This document shows positions 33,603-45,606 of a stretch of 64,000 bases of DNA, one piece after another; positions within the stretch are counted from its first letter, which is position 1, and every line of letters begins with the position of its first letter. The notes beneath the pieces are model-generated. The model had not been told where the DNA came from, did not search any database, and saw only the letters and a program-made list of their open reading frames with translations. Position numbers and translations under genes: made by a program. The stretch is taken from assembly GCF_030254825.1 (NCBI RefSeq), contig NC_083359.1, positions 11,821,501 through 11,885,500 on the forward strand, read 5' to 3'. The stretch is from Meriones unguiculatus (Eukaryota; Chordata; Mammalia; Rodentia; Muridae).

Positions 33603-36069
33603 CTCTCAGGTGTATTTAAAATGTCCCTCTTGATTTTACCCTCACAGGATTTGCATGTTTATCTACACTTGAGTTCTACAAATGTTATTTAATTGTAGGC
33701 TTAGCCAAGCATAGTGGCATGTGTATCTCATCCTACCATGCAGGAGAATGAGGTGAGAGCATTCCTTGAACACAGATTTGAGACCCTTCTTAGACTCTGA
33801 TTAGGATGTTTTTCTTTCATTAATTCTTTGCAAGTATTGGGATAACTAGGTTCTAGGAGGATATTTTAACTGTTAATCCACATCATTTTTCAAAAGACAT
33901 TACTTTTTGCGAATAGCAGTGTCATGATAGGAAAATATATGTCGGTAAACTCAGCTGTATCCATCAGCTGGAGCAACAGGAAGTTATTTTTAAGGAGATG
34001 ATAAAAGATACTGAGAAATACTAATTTTTGGCTACAAAAGCCAGCAACAAGAGTGGCATCAGCCCAAGGCTGGACAGCTAGCTGCTGGGCGGAGGCCCTT
34101 ACAGAAGGCTCCAACTGTGGCGGCCCTGGTACATGCTAGGGTTTTGGTAGTCTGTGAAGTACTAATGCAGCATGAAGGGGCTCCTCCACTTTGACATGGA
34201 ATCCAGGGTTCAAACTTGTCAGTGGATTTGCACAGCAAGCACCTTTCCCTGCAGAGCTGTTTTAGCATGGGACCCCTCCTGGCTTGTTAATCTGACTAGG
34301 GACTATATTATCACTTCCAATTATGACAGTCATGGGAATATAGTAGCTAATGTCTGTCACACACTGCCCGGGGTGTTCTCTTTCTTAATTTTGCCAGTCT
34401 GGAGTAAGGGAGGTAAATTAAATTGCTGGGCCAATTGAGTCAAGTGTCTCCATGTAGGAAAGGAACCAGGGCACCAGATACTACAACCCTGGTCAGGAGC
34501 TCACAGCCCTAGCCTGGGCACGCTTATTGCCTGGCCATATTTAAGGATAACTATCCCTGGGATAATGCTAACATAGCTCTGAAACAGGAGGTGCTATCCT
34601 TACTTAGCTGGCAAAGGGCCTGAAGGTAGTAATAAATAATTTTCTTTCCATTGATTCTCCCCAGTAGTCTCAACCAAGGAGACCTACTCCTTGTGGCAGG
34701 CATGGCATAAAATAACTGCCCCTGCCCCAACCCAACTTCTTACGCTTACCTACCGTAAGACCTGCAGCCCAGTGTAACTCAGTATCAGTGCCACTCTGCA
34801 GGCACCACCAGCTGTGCCCTGGAAAGTGTCAGCACTCTAAGCTTCAAGTGGCTCCTCTGAAAACATCCCCAAGCCTCACTCAGAGGGTCTTCTTAGGGAT
34901 CACAGGGATGTCACTGGCACCAGGTCCTGCATAAAAACCCTACAAAGGCTGTGGCCAATTCTGCTTATAACTTTCTTCTCCCTATGAGGCCTCACCTCAG
35001 ACCATGATGGCTGCAGGTTTAGGCAATGCTTCTGTCTGCAAAGATGTCTACAAGTCCAGCACTATTTACAGCTGTGCCTCATGACGGTGGTCTGTGCTGA
35101 GGCCAAGAGTAAGCAGCTGGCGCTCACACAGACTGTACCTCTCTGCTCGCAGCTGCAACCCTACTCCTAGAAACAGCCCAGAGAACATGGTGACATGCAG
35201 GCTCTAGAAGGATAGGGCATTATGTGGACTCATGCAGGCCATTACGCAATATCTTGTCTCCTTCTCAGACAGAGAGAACATGCATGGGTAGTGAGTACAG
35301 GAGGCACTGACTTATCCAGGGCCAACCTGGGTATATTTGTCTCCTCTACAAGGCTCCCTATACTTCTGCTTTGGGTCTGGCACTATGCCCTCTTGGGCAG
35401 CAGATGGTCTAGCATAGGAGAAGTACTGTGGGGAAGAAAACTACTTTACCCTAGTCCCGCATCATCATCTCCATCCTGGACCAGTACCTGCATTTTTGAG
35501 CCACTTAGCACCATGCCTCCAGCCACAGGTGAACAACACCCAGCTTAAGAAGTCCCCTACAACTTGTCATAGCCTGGTTCACTCCTCCTAGTCCAGCTGG
35601 AGTCTGGAGCTCCCAGGAAAGAACTAGAAGACAAAGAAGCTTGGGAGGAAGACTGCATATATGCACACATAACTATGTCCCAGCTTAAGAAAGGACACCT
35701 CAAAGGTAGATCAGATGTCTATCACTCAGGAGTCCTAGGACCACTAGGAGAGGATGGAAGGCTCCAAGGAAACCTGGTTTCATGATTACTACTTAATTCA
35801 TGTTCTTGGCAGGCTTGCTGTATGCCAGATGGGAAACATCCCTCTAATCATCATGAGCTAAACTCGCGTTTTGGCTGGACCTTCCTCAAGATCCAGGGCC
35901 TAGATGTTGGGAAACAGCACAGGATGAGCACAACTGTGTCTGCTCACCCTGCAAGAACTGCACCTGCACAGGCTTGAGGCACATTCTAGGCCTCAAGGGA
36001 GGGTAGCCTGAACTTCCTGGGGCAAGAGCTGCCCTCTGGAGCTCTTCTTGCATCTTGATCTGTAGCATA
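33603..36069. other. Jmjd4 3' flank and 3' UTR region
   Basis: The 3' UTR of Jmjd4 must lie immediately left of 36070 on the - strand. I could not find a convincing AATAAA within 1 kb. The rest is unassigned, and open frames at 34172-34438 and 35222-35548 have no recognisable features. Confidence 0.4.
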
Positions 36070-37077
36070 TCAAAGGGCTTCTGCAGCAGCCACAGCATCC
36101 TTGAGCTGCTGAAGCAGTTCCTCGGGCTGCGTCGAAAATGCGCTGGTGTCCACTCTCTGAAAGTCAGGATGTGCAACCACAGAGGCCAACACATCTGCGA
36201 GGCGGCCAACATCAAAGGCAGCCTGTTGTAGGCCCAGTCCTAGGCTCGTGCTGTCCCCTGTATCCCCCTTCAGCCCTTGCCTCAGAACAAGGAATCTCTT
36301 TTCAGCAATGACCTTGAGGAAATGGTAAAATTCTTCAAAATTGATGCCCGTGCAGGACTTCATGATGACCTGGGCCAAGAGGAAAGGGCAAGTAAACCCT
36401 GGGGTTACATCCAGACAGCTAGGGTGTACAAAAATCCCTCCCACACACCCAGGGCTCAGGGACTAAGATGGGATCCAGAGACAAAGGTACAGAGCCAGGA
36501 TAGCTGCCAGTAGGATCTGAGTCATGAAGCCCTGTACTGGATCTGTACTGGATCTAAATCAACATAAGCTTCCCACCTGGCAGTGGTGGTGCCAGTCAGG
36601 CATGGAGTCCTTCCATTCTCTGACCTCGTGCTGCACTGCCTGGAGTTCTTGCTGAAGGAACTGCCACATGTTTGCCAGGTTGCAGCCGTTGACCCAGTTG
36701 TGGTTGATAGAGATGGTGTCGTCCTGGAGGGCAGAAGACAAGCTGGTCCATGAGGCAACAGCAGGCCTCACCTTGGGTGAGCAAATCAAATCCTAGCCCA
36801 TGGCCAGCAGGCTCAGTGCTCTGGGTGGCTATAATAGTTCGGTCAACTTGACACAATCTAGACTCACCTGAGAAGATGCTGGGTGAGGAGTTGCCGAGGC
36901 TGGCATGTGTGCGGAGAGACTTAGAGGGGACCCGGCTCACTGTGTAGCCTCCTCCCCAGGCAGACATTTATATAGGGTGGGGACATTTGAGACCTCCTGA
37001 GTATTACTTTGAGGTTTTTGGGGAAAATTATGCTTCTTTCATTTTTTTAAGATTAAAAAACTTAAAGTACACATGTA

Positions 37078-37117
<40 letters not shown>

Positions 37118-40100
37118 CACATGAATATACTGCCTGAGGAGGCCAGAATGGGCACCAGATCTAGAGGGTCCTGAACTGTGTAAGAGTAGAAACTGAGCCA
37201 AGCAGTAAGAAAGTAAACATGTATGCATTCATTTATCTTTTCTTGACTGAAGATGGGATGTGACTTGTCATATGAAGTGCCTGCCTTGACTTCCCCACAA
37301 TGACAGACTGTAACCTGGAATAAACACTTTTCTCCTCTAAGTTGCTTTTCATTAGAGTATTCTATCACAACCACGAAACAAGAATAGTGGGCAAAGGCAG
37401 AAAACAGACACCCAGCCGCTGGAGCCAGGAAATATGGATCCAAGCTTATGATGGGCTAATAGGGATGACAGCTAGAACTTCATAGGCTCATGGAAGGAAC
37501 CAGTTTTCAGTAGTCTCATTTGTGGCTTTCCTACCCTAAATCCGGCCTTTGCAGGGGAATATTACTGCTCTCTTTCTACAGAGGCAGCTGGAGTGGGAAG
37601 GGAGGGAATGAAGAGAGAGGGAACCTGGCAGAAGCAGGGTCATGTGCACTGTCTTACCAGGTTGTACACTTGATGGTGCCACCCACTGGGCACAAACAGC
37701 ATCTCTCCAGCCTCCTGTATGACTTCAAGGGGTCTGCTGTTGTGCTGGATCCTGGGGTACAGGTGGGTATCCAGGAGCTCAGTGGAAGTCACATCATAGG
37801 GCAGGTTACCATGGCAGTCCCGAAGGGCTTCCTCCTGCCCTGGCGGGAAGAACAACCATTTCTTCCTCCCACAGATGTTCACTGACCAGCTGAAGGAGCG
37901 GAAGATGTCCGCATGGAAGGGAGACCTACAGCAAGGGCTTTCGGTTTGTGTCTTGTGGAATGCTGCATGGACCCTGGCTTGTCTGATAAGCCTCTAGGCA
38001 GATACCCCGGGTGGTCACACCTCCCAGCTCACCTTCACCAGGTGCCCCAGTCCCTCCTGCCATTACCAGGTGCCCCGGGGGCCCGCATAGACAAATCGGT
38101 AGTCATCCACATGGAGGACGTCCCAGAACTCATTCAGCCAGTCTGATGAGAAGTACACAGGCAGCGTGAATATATCTTCTAAGTCATCTGCCAGAGAGTC
38201 TCTGAGGAAAGCAAGGAGCTACAGCACTAATCCATCCCGTGCCCCACCCCAGCAGGTCCACCCACTCCAATGGGGCCACAGAAGACCACCCAGCCCTAGT
38301 GGGCTTCTTGACAGCTGAGGATCCTGAGCACCTGGCTGGAACCTCCAACCGCTCAGTTCAGAATGCTGAAGGTCAGATGACTTTGGGGGCACCCTGCATA
38401 ACCACCACACTCAGGCAGTGGTCACTGGGCCCCCGAACACATGGTGCACATCACCCCAGTCCATATGCCACATGCTTCCTTTTCTTTGCCAATACTAGAG
38501 AGCCTAATGGTACCTGGCTACTCCAGGCTGCAGCCCCATCAACTGGCCCCTAAACACTTAAATCATACTAACAACAGCCTCGGGGAAGGCACAATTCAAT
38601 TGACATCCTGCTGGAAAAAAAAAATTCTAAATTCATGTGCCCATAACTCCCAACAAGAGACAAGAGATAACCAGAGCTCAGGTAGCAACAAATAATCTGG
38701 AGCTCCCCAAACATCATCCCCCGCCTTTCAGCACTCAGCAAACTTTCTGTCTATTAAGCTTTGCCCACGCATCGCTTCCCCTGTGACCTCCTGATTTGCA
38801 ACTTGACATCTTCTAACCTTTCTGGTTTTAGGATCTTCCAGACAAATGTACAGTCAAACACTGGATTTCAATTTTCTAAAATATTCCAGTGTAATACTTG
38901 GGAAATAACTCATACCAAAAATAAAAACAACAAAACAATGAAAACAGATCAAAGAAATGTTTACCTAAAATTCCAAACTATAGCCCAGCTCTGTGGCACA
39001 CACCTGTAATCTAAGAACTCAGGAAGGCAGAGGCAGGCAGATCTCTGTGAGTTCAAGGCAAGCCTGGTTTACAAAGTGAGTCCAAGACAGCCAGGGCTAC
39101 ACAGGGATGCCCTGTCTGGAATAAACAAACAAACAAACAAACAAAAATAATAATAAATAAAAAAATTCCAAATGACTGGACACAAAAGAACTCAGGCCTG
39201 TGAATCTGCTTCTGCCTGTCCATATCCAGGTCCAGTGTCTGGTCACACTGTACGCAGCTCCTGCTTAGGCCAGCTCTAGGCCCAAAGAAGAAGAATGGCA
39301 GTGTAGTTGCAGGCTACTGTTTCTCTCGCATCTGTGCAGTTGGGGGAACTTCAGGAGTCTGAATTCCACCTCACGCTACAGTTCTGAGTCTTACAGGAAT
39401 TCAACTGTCCACTGGCTCACTCATTCTTAAACTGTGCCTTCCGCTGGGTCTGAGTAAAATGGTCAGTGCTGTGGGAGGCAGACCAGACAGTGGAAACACA
39501 CGGTCCCACGGCCACCAGGGAAAAGGTGATGCTCTTCCCAAAGTGAACATCACGTGAGCGGGGTCTTCAGTGCAGCTAAAAACGATGGAAGTTGAAAGTC
39601 CAAGTTGAAAATACCATAAATTTAAACACGTACTAACTGCACTTGTTTGGATGCTCAGACCTTAGCACTCCTAGGTCCAAAAAGAATAAGGCAGCAGTGT
39701 GCCTAAGTGTACGACTACCACAGCCTACAGCCCAGCTACAGAGCACACTGTAAGGGTGTGATCATCTCAGTAGACACATGGGTTGGCTGGGGGGTTATGG
39801 CTCTTGACACTGCTCATCACAGAGAGAGCGAAGGGAGGGAGAAAGAGCACATAAGGCTAGCCTGGGGAAACAAAAGGCAAAATTTCAGTAGTTTCTGACA
39901 AGTTATCTGTGCTGACCAAAAGAGCCACTTCTAGCGAAATTAGAGCATAAATCTGTACTAGCTGCTTAGGGAAAGGGCCCAATGGCCTCGGCTGGCCTGT
40001 CCCCTTACCTGCACAGGTGCCAGTCCTTGAGGTAGAGACAGCCCCGCGGAGAGGAGCAGCCTCCTTGGTTGTACTCCTTCCAGTAGCTGATATAGTCACG

Positions 40101-40598
40101 GAAGGGCATGTGCTCCTTGGGGTTTGAGTTGTATTCCCGCACTCCACAGTTAGCAACCGGTACAACCACGTCTCCTGCAGAGAGAGGGTCCGCACAGAAG
40201 GGGCAGAGTCACACATGCGGTTCACCCACTTCGGCTCCGGGCGCCCCTGGCCGAATTACCGAGATTCTACCGTCTGTCCGGCCCCGGACGCCCTCCCATC
40301 CCGGGGTCCATGCCTCCGTCTGCGCCCTCCTACCATACTTGTGCAGCAGGTACTCGAAGTCAGGCTTTCCCTCCGGCGTCACCCAGCGCCGCCGGCTGCC
40401 CCAGGCCTCGGTGAAGGCGCTGGAAAACACGCAGGGCAGGTTAGGCAGCAGGAAGCCCTTGACGAAGTCGGCGTAGGAGAAGGCGTCTGGAGCCCGAATG
40501 AAGGTCACACTGCTGGGTGCGGGCCCGTCGCCGCCGGGGACTCTGCCGGCGAGGCTCCGGTAGTGCCGCTCGGCAAAGGTGCGCGTCTCCCGATCCAT
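36070..40598 (-). CDS. Jmjd4: JmjC-domain protein 4 (2-oxoglutarate/Fe(II) lysyl hydroxylase), complete gene
   Basis: There are six coding exons: 40598-40334, 40174-40009, 38201-38067, 37925-37658, 36723-36577 and 36369-36070 (stop). All have GT-AG boundaries and the phases add up to 426 residues, close to the mammalian family length (about 420-460). It starts MDRETRTF. The JmjC core has the iron ligands His193 and Asp195 (FHAD) and His273 (GWHHQV), with a GRKKW lysine nearby as a candidate 2-oxoglutarate contact. The C-terminal exon contains NFEEFYHFLKVIAEKR, a family hallmark. Known role of the family: C4-hydroxylation of a lysine in translation termination factor eRF1, supporting efficient termination. 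Exons 1-2 lie in the right inverted arm and exons 3-6 in the spacer. It is head-to-head with Snap47. No frame break is seen, so this is the functional copy. Confidence 0.96.
36825..37390 (+). repeat. L1 Lx-type 3' end interrupted by a B3-like SINE with (GT)n
   Basis: TCAACTTGACACAATCTAGA at the start and CTGTAACCTGGAATAAACAC near the end match the sense Lx 3' UTR. An antisense SINE-like block with a GT tract (37081-37110) sits between. All of it is within Jmjd4 intron 4. Confidence 0.65.
38981..39147 (+). repeat. B1 SINE at the inner edge of the right arm
   Basis: B1 core GTGAGTTCAAGGCAAGCCTGG with a (CAAA)n tail ending near 39147. It is in Jmjd4 intron 2, about 30 bases inside the point where arm homology begins, and is absent from the left arm side. 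Confidence 0.9.
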
Positions 40599-40936
40599 CC
40601 ACTGGCGACCCTGACACCGGAGGCCTATTCTCCCTTCTCACGTCACTCCAAATAGAGAGTAGAGGCGGAGAAACACCCTAAAACCAGTCAGGAGCAGAAA
40701 CCACAGGGATGGAGCCCGGAACCACAGACGAAAGGTTCGACATTCCAGTAGGAACTCAAGCCTTGGCGCTTTCTGGACGTGCGCGTGCGCCTTACGCCAG
40801 CCCTCCCCTTTGCGCAGGCGCACTCCGCGCAGGAGCGCTCGGCAAGTGGCAGACTGGCTTCCTAGCTACTGGCGTCTGTATTTGGTGGTCAAGTGGCCCG
40901 TGCCCGTGCGTCTTCTGCGAGCTCCCCCTGCCTCAG
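40599..40936. promoter_or_regulatory. Divergent CpG-rich promoter of Jmjd4 (-) and Snap47 (+)
   Basis: The gap between the Jmjd4 ATG and the Snap47 exon 1 donor is under 350 bases and is rich in CpG. TGCGCAGGCGCA at about 40812-40823 fits the NRF1 palindrome, with a second GCGCGT/GTGCGCGTGCGC stretch near 40780-40792. The sequence TCACGTCA at about 40638-40645 (TGACGTGA on the - strand) is CRE/ATF-like. No TATA box is evident. This is the usual architecture of a housekeeping bidirectional promoter. Exact start sites cannot be read from sequence. Confidence 0.8.
40700..40936 (+). other. Snap47: Probable non-coding first exon of Snap47 (5' end approximate)
   Basis: A strong splice donor CTCAG|GTGAGC lies at 40936/40937 in a CpG-rich promoter context on the + strand. 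The next Snap47 exon begins downstream with untranslated sequence, so a separate 5' exon is expected. The 5' end given here is a placeholder. Confidence 0.55.
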
Positions 40937-41403
40937 GTGAGCGGTAGTGCTAACACGCAGATAGGAAGTAGTCGAACCCGCCACGGAGATGGGAGGTGAA
41001 CCTACATCCCAAACCTCAAAGGATGACCGGGTCCTGAAGGGATGGTGGGGTAAGGAGCGAACTGTAAGGATCCGCGGGGCGTGGTGAGGTGCCTGAGTCT
41101 TCCGGATAGGTTGAGGAGGAACCTTTCCAAGGATTGTTATGTACCGACCAATAGAACGGGGCAGATTAAAAGAGAGAATAGTTTATTTTGGGAAATTCTG
41201 AGGTTCATCTACAGAGGTATGCATTGGGAAGATGGAAGGGTAGAAGAAGCAGGAGGCAGATGAGTATTCGATCTCACTCGCCCCTTGTGGACCTCACTGT
41301 GACTCTTGTGGTCAAAGTGTGGACCTCGGTTGAGGCTGGGTCGTGGCAGAGATGACAGCTCATAGAGGAATTCAAGTGGAGAGAAACCTTCCTTCATATG
41401 AGA

Positions 41404-41512
41404 ACTCAGGGTGCACTCTGTAACCCCACCATTGGGGATGCTGAGACAGAAATCTCCGGGGCTTCTAGTTCAACATGAACCACAAAGCAAGACTTGTCTC
41501 AAAAAGAAAAAT
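41404..41512 (+). repeat. Very old B1-like (PB1-type) SINE
   Basis: Weak B1 wording (GGGTGCACTCTGTAACCCCA, ending GACTTGTCTCAAAAAGAAAA). A mirrored copy is near 4095-4200. Confidence 0.5.
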
Positions 41513-41820
41513 AGCCGGGGTTACAATAACAACAGTAAAAAACTCCAACTCATCCAAAATTCCACCTACATTAGATAATACCACTTTTAGTATTGAGCCT
41601 GTTTTTCCAGGAATACATCCGACTACACATTTTATTCCTCCCTACCTGTCTCTAGAGTTCTCTTGTTTCTTTTCCTGCATTGACAGTATGTTAAGTTTGG
41701 AAACATCGTTTTAGATCTTTAATGTACATCCTGGTATAGAATTCTTAAAGTTCTTTGGTAACATGAGCTGATAAAGGCCATTTTTGCATGCTAATGAGTC
41801 CAACACCATTCACTAACCAC

Positions 41821-42400
41821 TAGGGTAGATTCCAGGGGGATCTGGTCACTGAAAGACCTGAGCAGGATCAGAGGATGGGGACTTTGAGCCCAGCCCTCAG
41901 CTTCTAGGGCTGAAGGTTGAATGGGTCATCATGGCCAGTGTCTAATCAGTCATGCCCAGGGAATGGAATGTCCATAACATCTCTAGACAACTCATTCAGG
42001 GGCTCCTGGAGGTTGTGCCTCAGGAGTGCGTGGGTGGGTCTCCTCATCTAGACCTCTTGCATCTTTTTATAACCCTGTAATCTATTTGTAATAAAGTAGT
42101 AAAGCCAGTAAGTTGGTGTTTCTCTGAATAATATGAGCTTCTAGGGAATGCAAGTCAAGGAGGAATTGCTGGGACCCTGATTGCTAGGTGCTGGTCATCA
42201 GAAAGAGGGCTGACTCAGCTGGCCTGCATCTACACTGAAGTTCTGATATCTTGGGGGATTGACCCTCCAGCCTTGGGATTTGATGTGATCTCCAGGCAGA
42301 CATTGTCAGAGAAGAACTGAATTCAAGGACGTTCTTCATCTGTCCAGTTCTCAGGACCCCTTTAGGGCCCCAGAACTCTGCGCTGACTATGATGTGAGAA
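41821..42400 (+). repeat. Old ERV-type LTR
   Basis: It contains GATCTGGTCACTGAAAGACC, a central TAATAAAGTAGTAAAGCCAG (a polyadenylation-like LTR core) and GATGTGATCTCCAGGCAGAC. It shares its left half with the element at 46435-46915 and has a mirrored copy at about 3185-3795. The family name is not assigned. Confidence 0.5.
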
Positions 42401-44830
42401 TAGAGGTAAATCATGTAGCTTGTTTATCCCTAAAAGTGTGAAACCCAAAGAGGAATTGCGTTGTGAGTTATGTATCTGAGACCAGTGTCCCTGAGGAAGC
42501 GGTCAGGGCCAGCAGATATATATGCTGTCAAGATCTCTGGGGCAGCCCAGCCCCTAACCCAGATACTGGAACATGAGCTCCTGTGGCCTCTTTGGTTAGT
42601 GCTGTAATTCTGTTCTTCACATGATGGCTGGCCTCTGGGCATCAAGTATGTGAGGCCTGGAGAGAGGCCCAGAGCACAGGTGTGTGCCCATAAAGTTGCC
42701 CCTCCTGCCCCCAGCTGGGAACTGCAGTGATGCACATCCTCAGCCACACACAGACCTATGGAAACTGCGCATCCTGAGCAGAGCCACCCCAGAAGCAAAC
42801 AGGAAAGGGTTGGAGCTGGCTCCCTGGAGGAGAAGAGGTGGAAACGGGATGGTCTCATCCCCTTCTGAACACCTAGAGCAAGCCTTGCAGCTAGACTGTG
42901 GTGTTTGGTTGAAACCTCCTCAGACAGCATGGCTGAACCTCCCAGGGTGGGGATGGGAACTTCTGAGGGAGTGGAAAGAGGGTCTGCTACAGAGCAGGGG
43001 ACAGGTAGTGGAAAAAGCCAGTCTTGCCGCCCCCGCTCAGACACACTGTCCCACTGTTCTCCCTCTCAGCCTTCTAGTGGAGGTGTGCAAGGTTGCGTGT
43101 TCTGTTCCTTTGGAAATTAGCTAAAAGTAGGCTGTTTACATGCTACTGAGGTTTTCTCAAGGGCACATGTGAGATGGAAATGCTGAAAGAGACCCATTAT
43201 GCCAATTGCAGTGTGTTAGGAGTCACAGTCGAGTGACGTGGGTCTTTTCCCCAAGAATGTCATTTATGTGAATTGGCTTGACACCCAAGGGTGGCCTGCC
43301 ATGCCTTCCCACAGTAATTGTGCCTCTCACTGGCAGGGTCCCCTCAGGGCTACTGCTCTGTCCCTGTCCTGCTGGAGGCAAGTTACAGCCTTACAAGACA
43401 GAGGCCACACAAAGAATTCAGGATCAGAGCATCCCTGGAGCACACACTCGGCATATGTGCCCATGGAGTGCCCAAGGTGAGCTTCTCAAAGGTCACCTTT
43501 GGCGTACAGTTTGAGTTACCTTTGGAAAGCTCTCTGGGAGTGTTGCACTTGGTGGCTGGCATTTAGGAGGGGCAAAGGGGCTCTGTAAGTAGATGCTTTA
43601 AGACAGAAAAGCAATTCAGAGTCAGGACAGCGATGGGCCTTGAGACAGGGATGGGAAGGAAGGGGCAGCAGAAAGATGCTCAGAGCCCCATTAGAGTGGG
43701 GGTGCTTGGGCTTTCCACTGAGTATGTTAGCAGGGATGCTTTTTCTGATCTGTTTTGCATCCCCCACTCTTCCAGAACTCAGGGCCTCCCATGAGCCAAG
43801 GAAGTGCTTTAACCCCCTCCTCCCACCCCCCGGAATTTCTATGAAGAAGAGCTTTTAGCAGAAGCATGACATCTTAGAATTCTGTTTCCTGACTGGTTGG
43901 TGGTGAATACACTGAAGGGCGGGATGAAGTGAGCAGGTCCTGAAGGAGCTGTGACAATAAAGGATGACCCCCTCACAGAGAGTGGTGTCACTGTGGAGAG
44001 CTGGCAGTGCCAAGTGGGGGTCACAGCCTGTGCCCCAAGCCAGGTCTAAAAAGAGCCCAATAACAGTGGCAAGCAGAAAAGGGGGCGTTATTCAGTATGG
44101 CCACCTTGGGAAGAGGGAAAAAGATCTGGTGAACCCCCAAGTCCTGAAGTGAGGTTCAATAGAAGGCCAAAGATTTGCATATCTAAGCAGTATAGGTGTG
44201 GCCCCTCCATTAGCCCTTCCTGGTGTGGACTTCATTCTTATCCTGTGAGGTGTTCTAACAAGTTATTAGAATTCCATGAAGTCTCTTTCTGGAAGACAGG
44301 TCCCCCTCTGGCTGGTGCCTTTTCTTTCTCCCAGCTTGAGATTTCTGGGGAAATTCCCATTTCTTTGGGGTCCATTGTTTTAATACTCTGATAGTCAGAT
44401 TGAGAGACACAATTGTGTCTTTAAAATATCTTCATTTCTACCAGGCCTGTTGGACCAGGATGTGTTTAAGAGTCTGAGGACAAGAGGGATCCAGAGAGAC
44501 TCTTAGTTCCAACAAAGCTTTTGTTAAATAAAGAACCACAGAGCCAGGGCCTAGTACCCAACAGATGACCAATCAAGGAGCTGGTGGTGGGGCTGGGCAC
44601 ATGGAGATGCCTGTAAGGTGTGTCAGAAAGATGCCCGGCAGGCAACCAGAAGTCTGAGGGGAAGCCCTGAGAGCTCCTGGACTTGATAGGTGTGATTGGT
44701 GAAGCCAGCCTTGCCATGGTACTCTTCCACCTTTGTGTCTCATGGTGGGCGCAGTGAGTGGGAAGGAGGATGGCAATGAGGGGTGTATATGTTTTCACTT
44801 GGAGACTTGTTGTTCCTGTTGTGTGCTTTT

Positions 44831-44965
44831 CTGAGACAGGGTTTCCCTCTGTGTGATCGTGTCTGTCCTGGAACTCAGTCTGTAGAGCAGGCTGGCCTTG
44901 AACTCACAGAGATCTTCCTTCCTGTGGAGTGCTGGGATTAAAGGTATCAACCACCACTACCCGGT
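44831..44965 (-). repeat. B1 SINE (right-arm copy)
   Basis: CTGAGACAGGGTTTCCCTCT, then GAGCAGGCTGGCCTTGAACT. It is the partner of the B1 at 640-778. Confidence 0.9.
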
Positions 44966-45606
44966 TTACCTAGGAGACTTGCAATAGGCTTGGGAACTGA
45001 TGAAGTTGTCAAGGGCAATTCCTGGAAGGAAGTTGTGTCTGAACTACAGTGAGGTGGAGAGGTTGGACCACTGCCAGGAGCTAGTTACCTTGTCTCAGGC
45101 CCATTCCTTGTCCACCTCTGTGTTAGTAATAGCCTATGACTAATAGATTGAAGATCTTGGCATCTGTTACCTTTGAAAACCACCAGCGTCTACCACACCA
45201 TTACCAACAGAGAACATCTGAGGCCTGTAAGAAGATTTGTCCATCTTGCTGTAGCCGCCTCTCAGGACAATCTACTGACACATCATTTACACTTCACTCG
45301 ATTTTTTTCATTCTGTAAAGCTATAAAACTACATGAAAGTGCTTCCACTCTGGAACATGGAATTTGTGGTATCCTAAATCTGTGTGATGGACCATGTTCA
45401 CTCAAAATGGCTCCAGAAGTAACATCTGCTATTGTATCTGAGGTGAGAGCTGAGCTTCCTGTGTTGTCAGAGGAAATAGGATTAGCTACATGTAGCCTGT
45501 GTCCAGTTGCCAGAATTTTGTAGATGAGGTTCACTGGCCCAGTCACGGCCCGGTTAAGTGTTACCTGTGGTTGTTAGTGACAGTGACTAAGGCTCATGGC
45601 TCCTAG

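Larger units (their letters stand above)
39178..45606. repeat. Right arm of the large inverted segmental duplication
   Basis: It mirrors 1-6573. From left to right it contains part of Jmjd4 intron 2, exons 2 and 1 of Jmjd4, the divergent promoter, Snap47 exon 1 and the first 4.7 kb of Snap47 intron 1. The gene copies here are intact, which marks this arm as the source or the maintained copy. 45606 is only the last base that can be matched, because the window starts at its partner. The true outer end may be further right. Confidence 0.95.

Noticed and set aside
1..45606. Inverted arms as an assembly fold-back artefact
   Set aside because: The arms differ by several percent in places, by a nonsense change and by many indels including one of about 395 bases. 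An artefact would be near-identical. It still needs long-read confirmation.
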